Assembly: GCA_002964805.2 (NCBI GenBank)
Contig: PUDQ02000090.1
Span: 56,810 to 120,809, forward strand
Reading direction: 5' to 3'
Source: Trametes villosa
Taxonomy: Eukaryota > Basidiomycota > Agaricomycetes > Polyporales > Polyporaceae
DNA: 64,000 nucleotides
In this document: positions 54,167 through 62,532 of the stretch, piece by piece
Position numbering within the stretch: position 1 is the stretch's first letter
Layout: each line of letters starts with the position of its first letter
Notes under the pieces: model-generated
Database searches by the model: none
Seen by the model: the letters and a program-made list of their open reading frames with translations, nothing else
Told to the model about the DNA's origin: nothing
Program-made: the position numbers and the translations under genes

Positions 54167-55480
54167 ATGGCGCCCCCCGCTCTCGACGACGACGTTCTCC
54201 GTCATATCCTCTCCTACCTGTACGCAGGAGATGCCCTCAACGTTGCCCTCGCCTCAGTACCTCTACGAGCTCGCCGCGCCACGCATTGCGGCAGTGGGTT
54301 GGTGCAAAGACCCCTCCGACTTGCGCGCGCTCCACGAGTACATGCTCTCCGGCTCGCCGCCGCACGCACACGACCTCGAGGAGCTCGCCATCCCTGCTAT
54401 GGGGTCCGATCGCCCCATGCAAATATCAGACCCCGTCGAAATGCTCCACTGGTATACGCAGGCGACTGTCGGCTACCCTCGTTGCTGGGAGTGCTCCGAG
54501 GCGCCCCTCCTCGGTGACATCCTCACGCACGCGCCGCGGTTGCGCGGCCTCGAGCTGGCGCAGTTGCATCACTGCCTCTTTCTAGACCCGCGCATCGGGG
54601 ACGCGCTGGGGGCGATGGACAGGCTCACAATCGCGGACTTCACGATGGTCGCGGACGCGACGTGGACGCGCGTGCCACGGCTGGGTGCCGCCCTCCGCGT
54701 CCTGTGGCTCTCGTACTTCATGATCCTCGACGACTCGCGGCGGCAGTACAAGCAGAACACGGTCCCGCCGCTCGTAAAGGCAGCGTCTGCACACGCTGGT
54801 ACTGCAGCGGTTCGAACCAGCTGTGACCCCGGGCGGCGAGAGCCTCCTGCCGTGGCTGCCGTCTATGCGCAACCTTCAGCTTTACGAGGCGTCGCCGAGC
54901 GCGCTCGAGCTGGTCGGACGTTGCCCGCACCTGGCCAATCTCGACATTCACTTCCTGGTCACTTTCGATGAGCCTTGGCGCACATTTGCACCCCTCCAGG
55001 GCGGACCCCCGTGGCCTTCGCTGCGCACCCTGACTCTGTCCAAGCCCAAGGATATCAAACACATCCTTCACCGCGTCAGCACGGTAGACAGTGTACGGAT
55101 CCCGCGCGTGAAACTGATCATCGGCACTTGCGCCTCTGCATGTGTTGACGAGGCGCTGGTTGAGGACTTCCTCCAACTCCTCGCGCGGACGTCTCCCATC
55201 AGCCTCTCCATGTGCGTTGCGGTGTCGGAGAAAGCCCCCGGGACGGAATTTTGGCAACGCGTCCCTGCGCTCGCGCCCCGCTTGCGATTCCTGCAACTGC
55301 AGGTGTCAGTGGGCGCACTGCCTCTCGAGAACAAGTATTGGCTGGTACGCGCATCCCGCTCTCATGGCATGGCGCTAGTTGACTGAGTACTTCCCCTTGC
55401 AGGACAACTTTCCAGCGACCCTCGGCGTCCTTTCGCTAGTCTACCTGTCGGTCGTAGCGCGGACGGCCGCGCACCGCTGA
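54167..55480 (+). pseudogene. F-box-like gene 4, frameshifted and C-terminally truncated
   Basis: Starts MAPPALDDDVLRHILSYLYA then GDALNVALAS, aligning with the F-box start of genes 1-3. A shift of frame near 54250 moves to YLYELAAPRIAAVGWCKDPS then DLRALHEYMLSGSPPHAHDL (compare RLLHRYMFFGSHPRAHHM in gene 2). A second shift near 54780-54790 moves to LHTLVLQRFEPAVTPGGESL then LVGRCPHLANLDIHFL. The intron after the conserved WL is kept (55345-55402, GTACGC to TGCAG), followed by DNFPATLGVLSLVYLSVVAR and a stop at 55478-55480. The 200-residue acidic tail of its relatives is absent. Two frameshifts could be sequence errors, but the missing tail cannot. Confidence 0.7.
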
Positions 55481-56358
55481 TGCACTCAACTATCCCCTAG
55501 GGACAACCAGAGACAGGCCGAGGGCCTTCGGAGGACGAGGCCTGTAGGGAAGCTAAGCGCGAAGCGGAGGAGAAGGGAGGTTCGAGTCGGGGTGCCCTTG
55601 CGGCGAAAGCGCGATGCGCTGGCAAGTCTCGCGCGGATCGCAACGCGTACGCGGAGCGCTGGCGGGTAGGCTTCGCAGCGGGAGCGCAAGCGGAAACGCT
55701 AGGGAGGACGCAGGGGCGCAGTTCGCAACGCAACGCAACGCAACGCAGGACGCTATTCGCAGAGGGGACGCAGACGCAATTGAGCTCCTGAGGGTGAGGG
55801 GGAAAGGAATCTGAATTCTCTGGCGCCCGGGGCGCGTAGGTACATGGATGAATCGTAGCTACCAAGCCTAGACCAGCGAAAGGATCCAGAACCCCTTCAG
55901 AGGCCCGCGCCGTGAACCGCGAGGACAGCGGCCCCGCCGCGCGCGAGTCCACGCGCGCTCGCGAATGCCCGCCCTACGATTGGCGGCCGCGCCCGATAAG
56001 GCGGCCCGCGTGCTGCGCCCACCCTTGGCGATGACTCGCGCTCCGCCCGCTCGGCCGATAGTCCCGCTCAACGCGCGCGAAGCCTCCGGGCCCGTCGCGA
56101 GCGGAAGCACCGCGCCCTTGCGGATACCTGAGGGGAGGGACGCGCGCCCTTCCGCGAGCGCGTGCATAACGCGCGGTGCGCCGAGCGTAGCGGCCTGGCG
56201 AAGGATCCTGGGGTCAGAGTGGCACCGTGCGCATCATCTCCCCCTCGCTGAAATCCCGACCGTCCTCGGTCGCTATCGATGCGATCGCGTCCGCGCCGCG
56301 GCGTATTTAAGGATTCCGCGAACTGGAGGCGCGCCGTGATCTTCAGCTCTTGTACGCC
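55481..56358. other. GC-rich non-coding region, possible promoter or LTR-related sequence
   Basis: About 880 bases. It holds a (CGCAA)n run at about 55726-55747 and a 36-base segment at 56238-56273 that recurs inside pol. A TATTTAAG element near 56303 could be the core promoter of the next gene. A solo or 3' LTR of the neighbouring retroelement could lie here, but without a second copy in view I cannot delimit it. Confidence 0.35.
56238..56273. repeat. 36-base segment shared with pol (60103-60138)
   Basis: Both sites read CTCCCCCTCGCTGAAATC, then two differing bases, then GACCGTCCTCGGTCGC: 34 of 36 identical by eye. The second half forms a hairpin (GACCG-TCCT-CGGTC). Confidence 0.75.
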
Positions 56359-58047
56359 ATGAACGGACTCCGCGCTACCGAAGACGCCGTCGCCACGCTC
56401 CGCGAGGAAGCCCAACCACTTGCCCTTCAGCAACTCGAGCGGCAGACGGCGAACCTTGAGGAGATGGAGGATGCGATGTCGTTCAGCCAAGAGGACTGGT
56501 ACGCCGCGCTGAAGGAGACCATCTTCGCGACCGTGAGTCGTCGCGCGCTGCTCGCGAACTCGGCCTGACAGGGTGCAGGAGTCGTACTTCCCGCCCAAGG
56601 GCACCGCGGTACGCCGTTCCGCTCGACTCGCGTCTGCGCGCTGACCATCCTCCCGCAGTGCGCTTTGTGTGTGGGCAAGGGCAAGTGCGACCTCCGCCGC
56701 GGGTTCAAGAAGTGCATGCGCTGCGTGTACCAGAAGCAGGCGTGCCTGATCAACCCCGTGCTCGCCGCGAAGTCCGGCCTCCCCACTTCCACCCGCTATG
56801 CGGCGTGGTACGACGATAAGGGCTTCACTCGGGGTGCGTATCGCGTCCGCTCTCGCCCCTTTCGCCCGCCTTGCTGATCGCATCTACAGCCATCCGCCCG
56901 GACGGCACGATCCTGTTGATCCTGCTCAACCGCTTGCGGCTGCCCGTCCCGAAGTGGGCGGTAGAAGAGCGCGACGCGTTCATCCAGGAGGTGGCTGCCA
57001 CCGTGGACGCGGACGCTCCGTCGGCGCGCGAGCGCAAGGCCAGCGGCTCGAGCGCCCGCAAGCGCGGGCCTGCACCCCCACCAGTGGACGACGACGACGA
57101 CGAGTGGCAGGACGAGGTCGAGGAGGAGGACGACGAGACTGCCGACGACGACACTGAAGCCGCCGCGCGCTCGGACGACGACCGGGTAAGTCACGCCACC
57201 GAGATTGACGAGGAGGAGGACGATTCCCCGGCGCCGCCCTCGCCCAACCCGCTCGCGGACAGCTCTTCGCAGCGCGCCAGTGCTGTTCCCCGCCACGCGC
57301 GCGCCGTTTTGTCTCATGTCGAGGCGAGTAGCCGCGTTTCGCTTCACTGCCATCTTGCTAACCGCCTTGTAGATCTCGCGGGACCCCTCGCGCGCCGCGT
57401 CCGTTGCTTCCGGTGCCGCCAGCGCGCCCGGTCGTGGTTCTCGCGCCGCTTCCGCGCTCTCCCTCCGCAATGCGCCTGAGCAGGCGCCGCCGCCTTCGCC
57501 TTCTCCTCCTCCCACTTCTGCCGCCGACCTTTCCCCCACTGCGGCTACTAGCCGCCTGCCCGCCTTCGGTCCCGCGCCCGTCTATGTCCCCGCCCCGCCC
57601 TCCGCGCTCGCCTCCGTGGACGCCGAGGGACTCCAGCCCGCTCCCGACGTCTCCCTCCTCACCTCCGCGCTCCAGTCCTGCGCCCTCAGCGACGCCACGA
57701 TCGACGCCATCGTCGACAACCTCCTCGCGCAGATTGGCCAAGCCGCGCGCGCCCACCTGCGCGCTCAGCGCGATGGCAAGCCATCCGAGCCGCTCAAGCC
57801 CCTCCCCGCTGGGTCCTCGCTGGTCCGCGCCGCGCACCGCGACGCCTCGCTCGTCGCCGACGCCCACATCGTTGGCTACGCGTCCGCGATGCAGGCCATG
57901 CGCGGGGTGACGATGGAGAGGCTCGGGATGGTGTACAGCCCGACGTGGACTGACGACATGGCCGGCCCCCTCCCGCTTCTCGCCGCTGAGGCCGCGTCGT
58001 CCAACGCAGGGGAGCCGTCGGGTTCCGGCGCGTCGCGCGCTGAGTAG
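56359..58047 (+). CDS. Protein with Zn2Cys6-like cysteine cluster, possibly retroelement-associated
   Basis: Five exons in phase. Exon 1 runs from MNGLRATEDAVATLREEAQP to KETIFAT with a coiled stretch. Exon 2 is ESYFPPKGTA. Exon 3 has CALCVGKGKC and CMRCVYQKQAC: Cys spacing C-x2-C-x5-C-x8-C-x2-C-x6-C, close to a fungal binuclear zinc cluster. Then come IRPDGTILLILLNRLRLPVP, an acidic run (VDDDDDEWQDEVEEEDDE), and a Pro/Ala/Ser-rich last exon ending SGSGASRAE. Such proteins with a cysteine cluster next to acidic and Pro-rich parts are frequent near Agaricomycete retroelements. The gene is convergent with pol, its stop 468 bases from the pol stop. A DNA-binding role is inferred from the cysteines only. 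Confidence 0.65.
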
Positions 58048-58515
58048 AGGGCAAGAGGGTCGCTTCTTGGTGCGCGCTCGGGCGGGCTGGCTCGCCTCGG
58101 ACGCGAAGTCTTGTTGTACGTATCCGCTCCCGTCCGCGTCGCTCGCCTCACTCCTGTAACCTTCGCGTTAGCATGTATCACCCCCCAGTCCGTGTCCCTC
58201 GTCCATAGTAGCTGGTTCGTAAAGGTACATAGAGAAAACCAATGAAAACTGTATAGTTCTTGGCAAACGAATGTGTGAGGCCCAGAAAACGCGCGCAACC
58301 GCGCGCCGTTCGCACACGCGCGTACTTCGCGAGTCCGAAAGACCAGGCGCGGGCTTAGCGAAACGTACGCGCACACAAAGGGCTCGCGCGCGCGCGTTTG
58401 AAGAGGAAGTGGGGTATGGTCTTAAACGGGAAAGCCGGGTCAGAGAAAGAGAGACTAGTATTGGTAAGAATGGTCCATCGTCGTAGAGGTATCGTACACG
58501 TAACACTGGGTCCGA
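58048..58515. other. Spacer between convergent gene ends
   Basis: About 470 bases with an alternating CGCGCGCG tract near 58386-58397; no gene. If the cysteine-cluster gene is not part of the element, the 3' LTR should start here, but no TG...CA boundary is obvious. Confidence 0.4.
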
Positions 58516-61500
58516 TTACTCGTCGTCCTCGGAGCTGCTGCTATCGACGTCGCCGTCTACATCGCGCGCGCCATCGAGTAGCTCGGGCTCCGGGTCATCG
58601 AGGCCGTCGTCGTCGCCCTCCGTCAGCTCCGCTAGCCTCTTCTGCGAGATGTCCGCGAAGTTCTCGGGGAGCGGAATGGTGCGTCGCGCGGCGTAGGGGA
58701 TCAGACGGAACGCGCCCACCGCGCGGTGTAGCACGGTCCCATCGAGTTCGCACAAGACGTATGCCCCGCCGCGGTTGCGCGAGATCACTACCAGCGGGCC
58801 CGTGTACCGTGGTCGCATCTTGCGGTTGAGTGACTTCTCGATCTGCGTGTGTCGCATCAACACCAGCGCGCCAGCCTTGAAGTCGTAGTCTCGGATCGTG
58901 GCCGCGTGGTCGCGCTCGAACTTGCGCGCCGCCTCCACTCGCGCGCGATAGACTCTCGAGTTCAGCGTCGCGAGCTGTTCTTGACGCTTTTGTAGCTCGG
59001 TCGCGCGACGTGCGAGCAACTCTTCGGTGGATAACAGCCCGACCGGTGGCGGTAGTAGGTACGTAGCCTCCGCGACGTCCAAGGGGAGGACCGGGTGGCA
59101 ACCGGTCACCGCGAAGTACGGTGAGCAGCCCATGCGCCGCCGGATCGTGACGCGCTCCGCCCAGAACGCGTAGTGCGCGTACTGCGACCACTTGTGCTGG
59201 TCTCCGCCCGCCGCCTTGTAGAGGACCTGGCGCGTATCGAAGTGAGAGCGCTCCACGATGCCGTTCGCCTTCGAGTTGTACGGGCTGATGCTGATGCGGT
59301 TGAGGTTGTAGCGCTCCTCGAGCTTGCGCGCTGCGCTGATGAACGCGGAGCCGTTGTCCGTGATGATCTCGACTGTCGCGCCCCAGCGGCAGAGCAGCTC
59401 CTGGAAGAGGAAGTCGCTGACTGTCTTCTCGTTCTCCGAGCGCAGCATCCGCCACTCCGGCCACGCTGACACGGAGCAACGCGCGACAACGATGATCGTG
59501 TATCCACCTGAGCTAGGCATCTTCATGATGTCGATGTACCATCGTACGCCGAGTCCGCCTGGGCGAGCGACGACTGGAGGGATCAGGACCTTGCGGTGCT
59601 GGCGCGTCTGACAGATATGGCAGGTCTTGACATACCACGTCGCGTCGTCGCGGAGCGAGGGCCACCAAAAGCGCTCGGCGACAAGATGCAACGTTGCGTA
59701 GCTGCCGCGGTGTCCTATGTCGTCGTGTGCCGCTCGGAGAGTCGCCAGCCGTCTCGCGCGCCAGACTACGAGCTTGTGTGCGCCTTGCGAGTCCTTCTTC
59801 CACAGTCGCTCGCCATCCACGAAGAAGCCTTGCGCGTACTTGATGAAGGTGCGGTACTCCGCGTCCTTGAGTCCCTCGGGTCGCTGGAGCGTGCGCAACC
59901 AGCTCGCGACGCGTTCTAAACGCTCGTCCGCTCGCCGTGTGTGCTCCGCGTAGGGCATCTCTGCCTCGCCCTCCGGTTCTGGGATCGCGCGCGTGTCGTC
60001 TTCTGATGCGAACCTGACCTTCGCTCGTGCTTTGGCCCTCTTCGCCCTCGTACTCGGCCCTCCTGCTTCGCTCGCGTTCTGTGCCTCCGTGTCCTGCGCC
60101 TCCTCCCCCTCGCTGAAATCGTGACCGTCCTCGGTCGCATCGGCGAGAGCGAAGAGGTGTATGGGGTCGCGTTCGCGAGGAGGGCGGCTGCGCGGTCGCG
60201 GAAGTAGCTGGTGTAGGAAGCCGTGGATCTTGTCGATCCAGTCCTCGAACTCCTCGCCGTCTTCTTCGTCGACTTCAGGGTCTCCGGGTTGTCGCGGTCG
60301 TCGCGAGAGACCGTCAGGTCCGTGGGAGGTTCCGGGGACGTGAACGAGATGGAAGTGGAAGGTTAGGATTCCGAGGATCCAGCGGTTTATACTCGCGCTG
60401 GGGGCGAGGTCCGGATTCTGTAGCATTCCGCGGATGTAGCGCGCGTCCACTTCCACTACTAGCCTGCGGATGCCGACTAGGTAGAGCTTCGTCGCTTGCA
60501 GAGCGCGGAAGAGGCCATAGAGCTCCAGTTTTGGTTGGGAGAAGCGCGCCTCCCGTTCGTTGAGCGTGATCGACCCGAAGCGACTGTAGAACCGCTTGCG
60601 CGGGTCCTCTTCATCGCACTGGCAAAGGTGGTAACCAACGGCGATGTAGGACGTGTCGACCGCGAGGATGACGGGCGCGGGGGAGTCGTAGTTGATCGCG
60701 CGGAGGGCCGGGGACTCGAGAAGCGCTTGGCGCAGATCATTCATCGCGGCGAGCTGCGCCGGTCCGAACTCGAAAGGCGCGTCCTTGCGCGTGAGCTGGA
60801 CTAGCGCGTTCGCGCGCTTCGCGAAGTTGCGGATGAAGATGCGCACTACGCCCACCGTTCCGAGGAAGGCGCGTACTTCGGAGAGGTCCTTGCACGGCCC
60901 CCAGTTCTTGATCGCTGCCACGCGCGACTCGTCCGGTAGACGTCCCTCTGGTGTGCACCGGTGCCCGACGACCATGATCTCGCGCGCGCAGAGGATCGAC
61001 TTCGTGCCCGAGAAGGTGCCTCCCGCGTACTTCATGCGCTGCACGATACGGTTCATGTTGCCGAAGTGCTCCCAGACGAAGCGCCGAATGCCTGGGTTCG
61101 CGGGGATCGTCTCGTACGTGCCGTCCTCGCCGCGATAGTCGGATTCGGGGCCCTTGCCAGGTACGTCGTCTATGTAGGGTACCGTGAACTCGGGGATCTC
61201 TGGTCGCAAGATGTAGGTTACGTCCTCGTGGAAGATGGGGACGGAATTGGACCATCCCATCGGCAGCGTACAGTGACGCAAGGCTCCGAAGGGGGTCTGG
61301 AAGGTGGTGAGGTCGCGCGAGGTCTCCGCGATCATCCGCTCGTCGTAGCCGACATAGAGGTCGAGGATCGCGCCGCACGCGCGCCCTCCGAACTGCTCTG
61401 CGAGGTAGTCGGGCGTAGGCGGGACCCCTGAGTGCTGGATCGTGACCTTATTGAGCGGCTCGAGACTGTGGACGATGCGCAGAGACTTCCCGTCCTTCTT

Positions 61501-62532
61501 GAGAACGCAGAACCAGCGCGACCGATAGGAGGAATTGGAGGGCTCGTACACGCCGGCCGCGATCTTCTTCTTCAGCATCTCACAGACCTGCTTGTAGAGC
61601 CCTGGAGGGATGGGGATATTGCGCTCGACCCACGGGGTGTGTGGGAGGACGGGGAACTCCACCGGCGGGAAGTACTCCGGTTTGAAGCACCCGCGCTCCG
61701 CGTCGCTCCAAGCGAAAGCGTCGTGGTGTAGCGTCATGAAGTGATGGAGAAGGCGCTTCTCCTCTGGCCAGAGGAAGTCGCCGCCGTGGAGCTTGTCGAA
61801 CGCCTCCTTCCGCTCCAGCGTGTAACGGCCGGTGGGTACGAACTCCGGCGGGCGCGGGTCGAGCCGGGGCATGTTCGCGAGCGGGTCGCCGCGAATGTCG
61901 CGCTCTATGCGGAACTGGGTCGGCACAGTGCCGAGGACGGCGCGGACCTTCTGCGCGACGGGCTTGTACTTCTTCTTTGACTGGATGAAGGTCGCCACAG
62001 TGTCGCGGGGGTCTTCGCGCGCGTAAACGACGCGCACACCTGCCTCCGTCCTGAGCGCGAACTGAGAGGGGGTAGCTCGGGTATCTTGAACCTCGGGTTG
62101 CGCCGGGTTCGGGGAGCAGTGCGTCGCTACGCGATCCACTCCCGAGACAGGGAAAGAGTCCGAAGCTGAGAGAGAGATCGAGCCAGAGAGACGTGAAACC
62201 GGTTCGCTTTGTGGGCTTTGTTCTAGGGCGTAGGACGCCGCGATTTCTGGGAGACGGTCACAAGCAGAGAGATAGAGCGCAGAGAGAGAGAGAGAGATAG
62301 ACGAGTCCGCGGCAGAAGGGGTAACTGGGGTATAGGCACTGATGAAAGGGGCGTCGCCGTCCGCTTCCACAATCACGGCCACCTCCGCGCTTTCCGCGTC
62401 CGCGAACAGGTACGAAGATGGCGACGCGGGCGCGTTAAGCACGAAATCGAGCCTTCCCGCGCGGCTGCGTCGGGATGGTGACGACTTGCCCCGTGTTCGG
62501 ACAGTGGAGGGTGATGGTCTGGCCTTCGTCAT
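58516..62532 (-). CDS. pol: Ty3/Gypsy retrotransposon Pol (reverse transcriptase, RNase H, integrase)
   Basis: 1,338 codons, uninterrupted. Reverse transcriptase: YRSRWFCVLKKDGKSLRIVH, ILDLYVGYDERMIAETSRDL, TTFQTPFGALRHCTLPMGWS and the catalytic VPYIDDVPG. RNase H: VILAVDTSYIAVGYHL, FSQPKLELYGLFRALQATKL and VVEVDARYIRGML. Integrase: zinc part HDDIGH with CHICQTRQ, then the DDE core (WYIDIMKM, EIITDNGSAFI, NSKANGIVERSHF). A C-terminal binding region (ALVLMRHTQIEKSLNRKMRP) is followed by an acidic tail without a chromodomain. Domain order RT-RH-IN defines Ty3/Gypsy. The frame overlaps the preceding gag-protease frame by 98 bases in another phase. All catalytic residues are present, so this copy may be recent or active. 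Confidence 0.92.
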   Translation of the reverse strand: MTKARPSPSTVRTRGKSSPSRRSRAGRLDFVLNAPASPSSYLFADAESAEVAVIVEADGDAPFISAYTPVTPSAADSSISLSLSALYLSACDRLPEIAASYALEQSPQSEPVSRLSGSISLSASDSFPVSGVDRVATHCSPNPAQPEVQDTRATPSQFALRTEAGVRVVYAREDPRDTVATFIQSKKKYKPVAQKVRAVLGTVPTQFRIERDIRGDPLANMPRLDPRPPEFVPTGRYTLERKEAFDKLHGGDFLWPEEKRLLHHFMTLHHDAFAWSDAERGCFKPEYFPPVEFPVLPHTPWVERNIPIPPGLYKQVCEMLKKKIAAGVYEPSNSSYRSRWFCVLKKDGKSLRIVHSLEPLNKVTIQHSGVPPTPDYLAEQFGGRACGAILDLYVGYDERMIAETSRDLTTFQTPFGALRHCTLPMGWSNSVPIFHEDVTYILRPEIPEFTVPYIDDVPGKGPESDYRGEDGTYETIPANPGIRRFVWEHFGNMNRIVQRMKYAGGTFSGTKSILCAREIMVVGHRCTPEGRLPDESRVAAIKNWGPCKDLSEVRAFLGTVGVVRIFIRNFAKRANALVQLTRKDAPFEFGPAQLAAMNDLRQALLESPALRAINYDSPAPVILAVDTSYIAVGYHLCQCDEEDPRKRFYSRFGSITLNEREARFSQPKLELYGLFRALQATKLYLVGIRRLVVEVDARYIRGMLQNPDLAPSASINRWILGILTFHFHLVHVPGTSHGPDGLSRRPRQPGDPEVDEEDGEEFEDWIDKIHGFLHQLLPRPRSRPPRERDPIHLFALADATEDGHDFSEGEEAQDTEAQNASEAGGPSTRAKRAKARAKVRFASEDDTRAIPEPEGEAEMPYAEHTRRADERLERVASWLRTLQRPEGLKDAEYRTFIKYAQGFFVDGERLWKKDSQGAHKLVVWRARRLATLRAAHDDIGHRGSYATLHLVAERFWWPSLRDDATWYVKTCHICQTRQHRKVLIPPVVARPGGLGVRWYIDIMKMPSSGGYTIIVVARCSVSAWPEWRMLRSENEKTVSDFLFQELLCRWGATVEIITDNGSAFISAARKLEERYNLNRISISPYNSKANGIVERSHFDTRQVLYKAAGGDQHKWSQYAHYAFWAERVTIRRRMGCSPYFAVTGCHPVLPLDVAEATYLLPPPVGLLSTEELLARRATELQKRQEQLATLNSRVYRARVEAARKFERDHAATIRDYDFKAGALVLMRHTQIEKSLNRKMRPRYTGPLVVISRNRGGAYVLCELDGTVLHRAVGAFRLIPYAARRTIPLPENFADISQKRLAELTEGDDDGLDDPEPELLDGARDVDGDVDSSSSEDDE

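Noticed and set aside
53618..54205. 195-codon minus-strand frame
   Set aside because: Arg-rich, no motif, overlaps the start of the F-box pseudogene on the other strand.
55490..56340. 3' LTR of the Gypsy element
   Set aside because: No TG...CA boundary or second copy is visible in the window; mentioned only as a possibility.
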